In this document: positions 16,442 to 23,412 of the stretch, piece by piece
How the letters are laid out: each line of letters opens with the position of its first letter
Numbering within the stretch: position 1 is the first letter of the stretch
Source: Flavipsychrobacter sp.
Lineage (GTDB): Bacteria; Bacteroidota; Bacteroidia; Chitinophagales; Chitinophagaceae
Assembly (NCBI GenBank): GCA_016787265.1
Contig: JAEUVF010000019.1
Coordinates: forward strand, 1 to 64,000
Direction of reading: 5' to 3'
DNA: 64,000 nt
Position numbers and translations under genes: made by a program
Notes under the pieces: model-generated
Seen by the model: only the letters and a program-made list of their open reading frames with translations
Database searches by the model: none
What the model was told of the DNA's origin: nothing

Positions 16442-16840
16442 ATGGTTACTGATCCTATAGCAGACTTCCTGACCCGCATTCGTAATGCACAAATGGCTGG
16501 TCATCGTATCGTGGAGATTCCTGCTTCTAACCTTAAAAAGCGTATCACCGAAATTTTGTATGACAAAGGTTATATCCTTAAGTACAAATTCGAAGAAGAT
16601 AACAAACAGGGCATCATTAAGATCGCTCTCAAATACGATCCTTCTACCAAGCAGCCTGCGATTCAGAGCCTGGAGCGTGTTAGCCGTCCCGGTCTTCGTC
16701 AGTATGCAAAACCTGCTGATTTCACCCGCGTAAAAAATGGTCTGGGTGTTGCCATCCTGTCTACTTCCAAAGGAGTTATGACGGATAAAGAAGCGAAGTC
16801 GCAGAACGTAGGTGGTGAAGTGCTTTGCTACATCTATTAA
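16442..16840 (+). CDS. rpsH: 30S ribosomal protein S8
   Basis: 132 residues; MVTDPIADFLTRIRNAQ start and GLGVAILSTSKGVMTDKEA end are canonical. S8 is a central 16S rRNA binder, and in E. coli it represses the spc operon by binding its mRNA. A perfect hairpin follows its stop codon. Confidence 0.98.
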   Translation: MVTDPIADFLTRIRNAQMAGHRIVEIPASNLKKRITEILYDKGYILKYKFEEDNKQGIIKIALKYDPSTKQPAIQSLERVSRPGLRQYAKPADFTRVKNGLGVAILSTSKGVMTDKEAKSQNVGGEVLCYIY

Positions 16841-16847
16841 GATACTT

Positions 16848-16873
16848 ATTGCGCAATGGTAACATTGCGCAAT
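16848..16873 (+). promoter_or_regulatory. Perfect 11-bp hairpin with GTAA tetraloop between rpsH and rplF
   Basis: ATTGCGCAATG and CATTGCGCAAT pair fully around GTAA, a GNRA-type loop, eight bases after the rpsH stop. No T-run follows, so it is not a standard terminator. It may be an RNase processing site, a protein-binding site or an mRNA stabiliser. Confidence 0.7.
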
Positions 16874-16963
16874 TCACATATAACTGGCTGTTGATACATT
16901 AAGGCGTCCTATACCCGTCTGACCGATCAGCAGACTCATACATAAACTATCAATTTTTTAAAC

Positions 16964-17518
16964 ATGTCTCGTATAGGTAAAAAACCAGTAATCATTCCTG
17001 CAGGCGTAACCATCACTGTTGGAAAGGACAATGTGATTACTGTTAAAGGTCCAAAGGGTGAACTCAAACAGGCGATTGATCGCGATATCAACGTCGAAGT
17101 TGTTGAAAACGAAGTATTGATCAAGCGTCCGACGGATCAGATTCGTCACCGTGCACTGCATGGTTTGTACCGTGCACTCCTGGCCAACCTGGTTAAAGGA
17201 GTAACGGATGGTTTTAAAGCTGAAATGGAATTGGTTGGTGTAGGTTTCAAAGCTGCGAATACTGGTAATACACTGGATCTGGCGCTTGGTTATTCTCACA
17301 ATATCATCTTCGAAATTCCAAAGGAATTGAAGGTGGCTACTTTAACTGAAAAAGGCCAGAATCCTAAGATTATCCTGGAAGGTTCCGACAAGCAATTGTT
17401 GGGTCAGGTAGCTGCAAAAATCCGTAGTCTGCGTAAACCTGAGCCTTACAAAGGAAAAGGTGTACGTTTTGTGGGTGAAGTGGTACGTAAGAAAGCTGGT
17501 AAAGCCGCTGGTAAATAA
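16964..17518 (+). CDS. rplF: 50S ribosomal protein L6
   Basis: 184 residues; MSRIGKKPVIIPAGV start, two L6 domains and the C-terminal EPYKGKGVRFVGEVVRKKAGK are typical. L6 lies near the factor-binding site. It is preceded by a 123-bp spacer with the GTAA hairpin. Confidence 0.98.
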   Translation: MSRIGKKPVIIPAGVTITVGKDNVITVKGPKGELKQAIDRDINVEVVENEVLIKRPTDQIRHRALHGLYRALLANLVKGVTDGFKAEMELVGVGFKAANTGNTLDLALGYSHNIIFEIPKELKVATLTEKGQNPKIILEGSDKQLLGQVAAKIRSLRKPEPYKGKGVRFVGEVVRKKAGKAAGK

Positions 17519-17569
17519 ACTAAAATTGTTCAACGGCTCCGGCAGCATCGGAGCTCTAAATAAAGAGAA

Positions 17570-17923
17570 ATGGAAACAAAATCAATCAGAAGACAGAAGA
17601 TCCAGTATCGCATTCGTAAGAAAGTGTCTGGTACTGCTCAGAAGCCTCGTCTGTCCGTTTTCCGCAGTAACGCAGAAACCTATGTACAATTGATTGACGA
17701 TGAAAATGGAGTAACACTGGCTTCCGCCAGCACCCGTGATAAAGATATCCTGGCTCAGAAAGTTAACAAAACTGAAAAAGGTAAACTGCTGGGTGTTGCT
17801 ATTGCTACTAAAGCAAAAGCACTGGGACTGGAAACAGTAGTGTTTGACCGTGGTGGTCGTTTGTACCATGGCCGTATCAAAGCGGTTGCGGATGGTGCTC
17901 GTGAAGGAGGACTCCAATTCTAA
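17570..17923 (+). CDS. rplR: 50S ribosomal protein L18
   Basis: 117 residues; KPRLSVFRSNAETYVQLIDD and the FDRGGRLYHGRIKAVADGAREGG tail identify L18, which binds 5S rRNA with L5. A small GCTCCG/CGGAGC hairpin (17536-17554) lies in the spacer before it. Confidence 0.97.
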   Translation: METKSIRRQKIQYRIRKKVSGTAQKPRLSVFRSNAETYVQLIDDENGVTLASASTRDKDILAQKVNKTEKGKLLGVAIATKAKALGLETVVFDRGGRLYHGRIKAVADGAREGGLQF

Positions 17924-17967
17924 GCATCGTTCCAAAAAATCTAAACTCAACTTAATTTCTGCAATAA

Positions 17968-18486
17968 ATGGCACAAGTAATTTTAAATAAAGTAAAAGCC
18001 GGTGACCTTGAGCTCAAGGAGAAAGTTGTTGCAATCAACCGGGTTGTAAAAACTACCAAAGGTGGTCGCTCCTTCAGTTTCTCTGCACTGGTTGTGGTAG
18101 GAAATGAAAATGGAGTAGTTGGTCACGGACTCGGAAAAGCCAAAGAAGTTCAGGAAGCTATTACTAAGGGTATCGAAGATGCCAAGAAGAACCTGATCAA
18201 GGTTCCGATCATGCACGGCACAATTCCTCATGACCAGCTGGCAAAAGAAGGTGCTGCGAAAGTACTGATCAAGCCTGCTGCACACGGTACCGGTGTAATT
18301 GCCGGAGGTAGCATGCGTGCGGTGTTGGAAAGCGCCGGTATCACCGACGTTTTGGCAAAAAGCCTGGGTTCTGCTAATCCTCACAACGTGGTAAAAGCGA
18401 CCTTCAAGGCGCTGGCTACGCTGAAAGAACCTGTACAGGTTGCTAAAACCCGTACTGTTAGCCTGAAGAAAGTATTTAATGGTTAA
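17968..18486 (+). CDS. rpsE: 30S ribosomal protein S5
   Basis: 172 residues; double-stranded RNA-binding N-domain (RVVKTTKGGRSFSFSALVVVG) and C-domain (SAGITDVLAKSLGSANPHNVVKA) are present. S5 acts in decoding fidelity and mRNA unwinding. Confidence 0.98.
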   Translation: MAQVILNKVKAGDLELKEKVVAINRVVKTTKGGRSFSFSALVVVGNENGVVGHGLGKAKEVQEAITKGIEDAKKNLIKVPIMHGTIPHDQLAKEGAAKVLIKPAAHGTGVIAGGSMRAVLESAGITDVLAKSLGSANPHNVVKATFKALATLKEPVQVAKTRTVSLKKVFNG

Positions 18487-18505
18487 TCTCCCAATCAATA
18501 TAGAG

Positions 18506-18685
18506 ATGAAAAAGATTAAGATCACACAAGTTAAAAGTGCCATCGATCGTCCGGAAAGTCAGAAACTGACCCTGAAGGCGCTCGGTCTGAGAAAGATGAA
18601 TGCCTCCCGCGAGGTAGAAGCAACCCCTCAGATCCTGGGTATGGTACGTAAAGTTGAACACCTGCTGAAGGTGGAAGAAGCTTGA
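18506..18685 (+). CDS. rpmD: 50S ribosomal protein L30
   Basis: 59 residues from ATG at 18506 (MKKIKITQVKSAIDRPE). The frame is open further upstream from 18479, but the L30 fold begins here. The short bacterial L30 length fits. A heptamer inverted repeat follows directly. Confidence 0.93.
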   Translation: MKKIKITQVKSAIDRPESQKLTLKALGLRKMNASREVEATPQILGMVRKVEHLLKVEEA

Positions 18686-18691
18686 TAAATG

Positions 18692-18757
18692 GTGAAAGGT
18701 GAAAGGTGAAAAGTGAAATAGCTTTTCATTTTCACCTTTCACCTTTCACTTTTCACA
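18692..18757. repeat. Inverted pair of heptanucleotide arrays between rpmD and rplO
   Basis: Forward units GTGAAAG, GTGAAAG, GTGAAAA, GTGAAAT (18692-18719) face reverse units TTTCACC, TTTCACC, TTTCACT, TTTCACA (18730-18757), with a TTTTCAT unit at 18723-18729. The two arms can form a long imperfect hairpin. It starts six bases after the rpmD stop codon, within the spc operon. Confidence 0.9.
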
Positions 18758-18801
18758 TTATTGCGAGGGGTGATTCCCCGAAAGTTTAAAATCAGAAAAA
18801 C

Positions 18802-19251
18802 ATGAAACTGCACAATTTACAGCCAGCAGAAGGTGCTACGCACAAAGAAAAAAGATTAGGTAGAGGTGAAGCATCCGGTAAGGGTGGTACATCTACAAAA
18901 GGTAATAAGGGTGGTCAGAGCCGCGCAGGTTACAAGTCCAAGCGTGCTCACGAAGGTGGCCAGATGCCTATTCAGCGTCGCGTTCCCAAGCGTGGATTCA
19001 CCAATATTCACCGTGTTGAATTTAAAGTATTCAACCTTGGACAAATCGATCAGCTGGCAGAAAAATACAACCTGACTGAATTCAGCCTGGAAACCTTGTA
19101 TGTTAATGGTCTGATCGCTCATACTGATTCAGTTAAGATTCTGGGTACTGGTGAGTTAAAAGCCAAACTGAATTTCAAAGTAAACGCTGCCAGTGACAAA
19201 GCGAAAGCAGCTATCGAAGCGGTAGGCGGAACTATTGAAATTGTAAAGTAA
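18802..19251 (+). CDS. rplO: 50S ribosomal protein L15
   Basis: 149 residues; MKLHNLQPAEGATHKEKRLG start and the Gly/Arg-rich N-terminal extension (KGGQSRAGYKSKRAHEGGQMP) are canonical for L15, a late 50S assembly protein. A strong terminator separates it from secY. Confidence 0.98.
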   Translation: MKLHNLQPAEGATHKEKRLGRGEASGKGGTSTKGNKGGQSRAGYKSKRAHEGGQMPIQRRVPKRGFTNIHRVEFKVFNLGQIDQLAEKYNLTEFSLETLYVNGLIAHTDSVKILGTGELKAKLNFKVNAASDKAKAAIEAVGGTIEIVK

Positions 19252-19267
19252 TTTTCTTTATCTTGCC

Positions 19268-19297
19268 GGACGCATTGGAAAAATGCGTCCTTTTTTT
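19268..19297 (+). terminator. Intrinsic terminator between rplO and secY
   Basis: GGACGCATT (19268-19276) pairs perfectly with AATGCGTCC (19282-19290) around GGAAA, followed by seven Ts. It begins 17 bases after the rplO stop. An in-frame ATG at 19283 lies inside its stem. Confidence 0.9.
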
Positions 19298-19327
19298 ATT
19301 GGAGGCTCACTTAAATTTCAGAAATCC

Positions 19328-20662
19328 GTGAAGAAATTAATTCAGACGCTGAAGAATATCTGGAGCATTGAAGAGTTAAGAAGTAAGATCATAACTACAC
19401 TGCTGCTTATTCTAATTTACAGGATCGGTGCACACATCGTGTTACCCGGTCTGGATCCTAATAAAATTGATACCGAAACTGCCAAATCCGGTGCACTCGG
19501 ATTGATCGATGCCTTTGCTGGTGGTGCCTTTTCACAGGCGTCCATTTTTGCATTGGGTATTATGCCGTATATCTCTGCTTCCATCTTTATGCAGCTTATG
19601 ACTATCCTGGTTCCGAAGATGCAAAAGATCCAGAAAGAAGGGGAAAGCGGACGTAAAAAAATCAATCAGTGGACACGTTATTTAACTGTTGCGGTTACCG
19701 CTGTACAGGCCGGAGCCTATGTTGCTTATCTGAACCAGGTTAATGGCGCTGCCATGCTTGCTTCTTATGCCCCTTATTTCTGGATATCTACTACTGTGGT
19801 TCTTACTGCAGGTACGCTATTCGTTATGTGGCTGGGCGAAAAAATCACCGATAAAGGATTGGGTAATGGTACTTCCCTGATCATCATGGTTGGTATCCTC
19901 GCCCGTCTGCCTCAATCCGCCATCCAGGAATGGGCTGCCAAAAGCAACCGTGGAAGCGGGGGATTGCTGGTATTCGTAATTGAAATCGCCGTATTAATTG
20001 CCATCATAATGGGATTGATCGTGTTGGTACAGGGTGTTCGGAAAATCCCAGTTCAATACGCAAAGCAGATTATCGGGAACAAACAGTTTGGTGGGGCGCG
20101 TCAGTTCCTGCCATTGAAAGTGAATGGTGCCGGTGTAATGCCTATCATCTTCGCCCAGGCAATCATGTTCCTGCCAACTTTGTTCTCTTATACCAGCTTT
20201 GAATCTGGCCAGGGTATTGCAAGAATTTTCTCTGACCCAAGAGATGCCTGGCATATGGTAATCTATGCAGTAATAGTAATTGGATTTACGTTTCTGTATA
20301 CAGCTTTGATCTTCAATCCTAAGCAGATTGCTGAGGATCTGAAGCGGAACAACGGTTTTATTCCCGGTGTTAAACCTGGTCAGGAAACCGCTGATTATAT
20401 CGGAGCAGTTATGGACCGGATTACATTGCCTGGGGCGGTCTTGCTTGCACTGGTAGGTATCCTGCCCGGATTTGCGCAGCGCCTGGGAATTACTCAGGGA
20501 TTTGCCTCTTTCTTTGGTGGTACTTCCCTGTTGATCATGGTGGGTGTAGTACTGGATACTTTACAGCAGATTGAAACGCAACTGCTCATGCGTCAATACG
20601 ACGGACTGATGAAAAGCGGTCGGATCCAGGGGCGTCAGGCTGTTAGCACCACTACCATTTAA
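19328..20662 (+). CDS. secY: Protein translocase subunit SecY
   Basis: 444 residues from a GTG start at 19328 (VKKLIQTLKNIWSIEELRSK, the usual N-terminus in the phylum). An upstream ATG at 19283 would add 15 residues, but it lies in the terminator stem. A GGAGG at 19301-19305 is 22 bases upstream. Ten membrane helices, the plug region and the cytoplasmic loops (e.g. GQETADYIGAVMDRITLPGA) are recognisable. SecY forms the channel with SecE and SecG. The upstream terminator implies reduced or independent expression relative to ribosomal proteins. Confidence 0.97.
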   Translation: MKKLIQTLKNIWSIEELRSKIITTLLLILIYRIGAHIVLPGLDPNKIDTETAKSGALGLIDAFAGGAFSQASIFALGIMPYISASIFMQLMTILVPKMQKIQKEGESGRKKINQWTRYLTVAVTAVQAGAYVAYLNQVNGAAMLASYAPYFWISTTVVLTAGTLFVMWLGEKITDKGLGNGTSLIIMVGILARLPQSAIQEWAAKSNRGSGGLLVFVIEIAVLIAIIMGLIVLVQGVRKIPVQYAKQIIGNKQFGGARQFLPLKVNGAGVMPIIFAQAIMFLPTLFSYTSFESGQGIARIFSDPRDAWHMVIYAVIVIGFTFLYTALIFNPKQIAEDLKRNNGFIPGVKPGQETADYIGAVMDRITLPGAVLLALVGILPGFAQRLGITQGFASFFGGTSLLIMVGVVLDTLQQIETQLLMRQYDGLMKSGRIQGRQAVSTTTI

Positions 20663-20687
20663 TTAGATATACGCTAACTAATATAAC

Positions 20688-20724
20688 TCCCGGCAATGGA
20701 CTACCTTTGCCGGGAATTTTTTTT
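20688..20724 (+). terminator. secY terminator overlapping the map promoter
   Basis: TCCCGGCAA (20688-20696) pairs with TTGCCGGGA (20707-20715), then eight Ts. A TACCTTTG -7 element at 20702-20709 occupies the loop and 3' arm. The map ATG is at 20730, six bases after the T-run. Confidence 0.85.
20702..20709 (+). promoter_or_regulatory. map promoter -7 element
   Basis: TACCTTTG matches TAnnTTTG exactly and lies within the secY terminator hairpin, 20 bp before the map ATG. No clear -33 TTG was found. Confidence 0.5.
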
Positions 20725-20729
20725 GACAC

Positions 20730-21530
20730 ATGATATACTATAAAACCAGTACGGAAGTTGAACTGATCCGGGAAAGCAGTTTGCTGGTAAGCAAAACTCT
20801 TGCCCATGTTGCCAGTGTAATCAAACCGGGAATGACCACGCTTCAGCTGGATGACCTGGCGGAAACTTTTATCCGGGATCATGGCGCCGTACCTTCTTTT
20901 AAAAATTATAAAGGATTTCCCTTTACCTGTTGCATCAGTGTCAATGATGCAGTGGTACATGGTTTTCCCAATGACCGCCCGCTTCGCGATGGTGATATTG
21001 TTTCCGTTGACGTTGGCGTTTACAAAAATGGCTTTCATGGTGATAGCGCTTATACATTTGCGTTAGGAACAATTAGTGAGGAAGTGAGTCAGTTGCTGGA
21101 AGTAACAAAAACATCCCTCTACCTTGGAATTGAAAAAGCGGTGGCAGGTAACCGAGTGGGAGATATTTCCTTTGCAATCCAGGAATATGCAGAAAAGAAA
21201 TTCAAATACGGAGTCGTTCGGGAATTGGTTGGTCATGGTTTAGGCAGACACCTGCATGAAGAACCCCAGGTTCCGAATTATGGAAAAAGAGGGAGTGGTG
21301 CCAAACTGAAAGACGGCCTTGTGATTGCAATTGAACCCATGATCAACATGGGAGTGAAAGAAGTATGGTATGAAGAAGATGGCTGGACCGTAAAAACAAA
21401 AGATGGATTACCAGCTGCGCATTTTGAACACACGATTTGCGTGCGAAGGGGAAAAGCTGATATCCTGTCCAGTTTTGAAGAAATTGAGGCTGCTGAGAAG
21501 GCAAATACAAATCTTTTTACGAAGAACTGA
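20730..21530 (+). CDS. map: Methionine aminopeptidase, type I
   Basis: 266 residues. It removes the initiator Met from nascent proteins. Metal ligands are in the motifs SVDVGVYKNGFHGDSA (two Asp), GHGLGRHLHEEP (His), IAIEPM (Glu) and FEHTICV (Glu region). Secy-map is the normal order, but infA, rpmJ and the alpha operon, which usually follow in Bacteroidota, are absent. A terminator ends the unit at 21550. Confidence 0.96.
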   Translation: MIYYKTSTEVELIRESSLLVSKTLAHVASVIKPGMTTLQLDDLAETFIRDHGAVPSFKNYKGFPFTCCISVNDAVVHGFPNDRPLRDGDIVSVDVGVYKNGFHGDSAYTFALGTISEEVSQLLEVTKTSLYLGIEKAVAGNRVGDISFAIQEYAEKKFKYGVVRELVGHGLGRHLHEEPQVPNYGKRGSGAKLKDGLVIAIEPMINMGVKEVWYEEDGWTVKTKDGLPAAHFEHTICVRRGKADILSSFEEIEAAEKANTNLFTKN

Positions 21531-21549
21531 TCGTTTTCCCGCGTGTATT

Positions 21550-21595
21550 AACCTGGTCAGATTGGGTGATTTCACTCCTGACCAGGTTTTTTTTA
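21550..21595 (+). terminator. Intrinsic terminator of map
   Basis: AACCTGGTCAG (21550-21560) pairs with CTGACCAGGTT (21578-21588), followed by a T-run. Confidence 0.9.
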
Positions 21596-21643
21596 TTTCC
21601 CAAGTTTACATCTGTGTAAGATTTCACCTTCAAAACCTGGAAA

Positions 21644-22090
21644 ATGAAAAAAGACCAACAACTACAACTGGAAAATGAATTATTGAAATTGCGCCTGCTG
21701 GCAGAAACTGGCGCAGTGGTTCATATTGACGGCGATGCCAGTCCGGAAATGGAGCATGCTTTTTTGCAAATGGTGTTGTCGATTGAAAGCCGGTCTCCGC
21801 TAAAAATGATATCCGTACATAGCTTTATTGGGGAACCTGAATTGCCAGCGTTGGAGCATTTTAAAACGGAGGAGCATTGTGCTGCAGCAGTGGAAAAACT
21901 ATTACAGTTATTGGATCAGCATTCAATTGATATTGTATTCAGGGAAGATTTAAGCTGGAAGGAAATGCTTCGTTTCCTGATCTGCGACCTGATGCCTGAG
22001 CCGATAGATGACATCCGGCTGCCACAATTAAGGGCTGTTTTTTTCTATGATACATTTCATCCGGACAGCGGGCTTTTTATGCCCAATTGA
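21644..22090 (+). CDS. Hypothetical protein
   Basis: 148 residues, not recognised. A Leu/Lys/Glu-rich N-terminal helix (QLQLENELLKLRLL) is followed by a small acidic alpha/beta-like domain with an aromatic motif RAVFFYDTFHPDSG near the end. No signal peptide or membrane segment is visible, so it is probably cytoplasmic. It lies between the map terminator and the flavoprotein gene, with its stop 28 bp before the next ATG. Confidence 0.7.
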   Translation: MKKDQQLQLENELLKLRLLAETGAVVHIDGDASPEMEHAFLQMVLSIESRSPLKMISVHSFIGEPELPALEHFKTEEHCAAAVEKLLQLLDQHSIDIVFREDLSWKEMLRFLICDLMPEPIDDIRLPQLRAVFFYDTFHPDSGLFMPN

Positions 22091-22105
22091 AGCATCGGAT
22101 ATACC

Positions 22106-22113
22106 TATTTTTG
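22106..22113 (+). promoter_or_regulatory. -7 element directly before the flavoprotein ATG
   Basis: TATTTTTG matches TAnnTTTG and ends five bases before the ATG at 22119, so a transcript from it would be almost leaderless. Confidence 0.45.
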
Positions 22114-22118
22114 CCTTA

Positions 22119-23342
22119 ATGAAAACAAGAACCCTGGTAGTAATAGGAGGGGGCGCGGCAGGATTTTTTTGTGCCGTGAATGCCGCATCAACTGATTCCG
22201 GATGGCGGGTGATTATTCTGGAGAAATCATCCAGGCTCTTATCAAAAGTCAGGATCAGTGGAGGCGGAAGGTGTAATGTGACACATGCATGTTTCGAAGT
22301 GCCTGCCTTGTCAAAGCGGTATCCACGGGGTGAACAGTTTGTAAAGAAAAGCTTTGGCTATTTTAATCCATCTGATACGATACATTGGTTTGAAGAGAGG
22401 GGTGTTCCGCTAAAAGTGGAAGCGGATGGAAGGATGTTTCCGACAACCAATGAGTCTTCCACGATTATTGAAAGTCTGTTGAAAGAAGCGGATAAAAAAG
22501 GGGTAGAGATCCGGATGAACCAGGAAGTAAAACAACTGGAAAGAACAGGAGATCAGTGGCATATTCTTACAAGCAGTGGGGAACTCTACGCAGACAAAAT
22601 TTGTATAGCAACGGGTGGGTATCCCAAAACGCAGCAGTTTGACTGGCTTAAAACAACCGGACATAGCATCCAGGAGCCGGTGCCTTCGCTTTTTACGTTC
22701 AATTTACCGGGTCATCCCATCCGCGATCTGATGGGGGTGGTCGTGGATCCGGTGCAGGTAAAGATACCGGGCACAAAACTTCAGGAGAAGGGACCGGTAC
22801 TGATAACGCACTGGGGATTAAGTGGCCCGGCTATCCTGCGCCTTAGTGCATGGGGAGCGAGGCAACTGGCCGAAACGGACTGGCATTTCAGGCTGCTCAT
22901 CAATTGGGTTCCAGTCTATCATGAACAATCCCTGCTGGAGTTTATTCGTCAATTCCGCAATGAAAAAGGGGCCATGAAAATTCAGAACCGGAATCCATTC
23001 AGATTACCGCAGCGATTCTGGGAGTGGATACTGGCAGAAGCCGGTGCCGGTCTAGAAACCAAATGGGGGGAATTTCCGGCAAGGGAGCAAAATAAACTGG
23101 TAAAATTGCTGGCTGCCATGGAGCTGGAAGTGAAAGGGAAAACTACCTTTAAAGAAGAATTTGTAACAGCTGGCGGAATTAGCCTGTCAGAGGTTAATCC
23201 CGCTACTATGGAAAGTAAATTGCAACCCGGTTTGTATTTCGCCGGCGAAGTGCTGGATGTGGATGGAATAACAGGAGGATTCAATTTTCAGCATGCCTGG
23301 ACAAGTGGTTGGCTGGCAGCCCGGGATATCATTAAAAAATAG
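22119..23342 (+). CDS. BaiN/HI0933-family FAD-dependent oxidoreductase
   Basis: 407 residues from ATG at 22119 (MKTRTLVVIGGGAAGFFCAVNAA). The frame is open further upstream, but the Rossmann dinucleotide motif GGGAAG begins at residue 10 from this start. The family signatures SGGGRCNVTH, CIATGGYPK and GEVLDVDGITGGFNFQ are present. Members are flavoproteins of the HI0933 group; some act on unsaturated bile acids, and most are uncharacterised. The substrate here cannot be told from sequence. Confidence 0.9.
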   Translation: MKTRTLVVIGGGAAGFFCAVNAASTDSGWRVIILEKSSRLLSKVRISGGGRCNVTHACFEVPALSKRYPRGEQFVKKSFGYFNPSDTIHWFEERGVPLKVEADGRMFPTTNESSTIIESLLKEADKKGVEIRMNQEVKQLERTGDQWHILTSSGELYADKICIATGGYPKTQQFDWLKTTGHSIQEPVPSLFTFNLPGHPIRDLMGVVVDPVQVKIPGTKLQEKGPVLITHWGLSGPAILRLSAWGARQLAETDWHFRLLINWVPVYHEQSLLEFIRQFRNEKGAMKIQNRNPFRLPQRFWEWILAEAGAGLETKWGEFPAREQNKLVKLLAAMELEVKGKTTFKEEFVTAGGISLSEVNPATMESKLQPGLYFAGEVLDVDGITGGFNFQHAWTSGWLAARDIIKK

Positions 23343-23373
23343 GCTCAAAAGGCCGGTGGAAGCGGATTTTGCC

Positions 23374-23381
23374 TATCTTTG
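23374..23381 (+). promoter_or_regulatory. rpsA promoter -7 element
   Basis: TATCTTTG matches TAnnTTTG, 32 bp before the rpsA ATG. Confidence 0.55.
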
Positions 23382-23412
23382 CAGGCCCGAATAAAACCAT
23401 CGGGAAATTTCT

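Noticed and set aside
19283..19327. ATG-initiated 15-residue extension of SecY
   Set aside because: The codon lies in a perfect terminator stem, and the known SecY N-terminus begins at GTG 19328.
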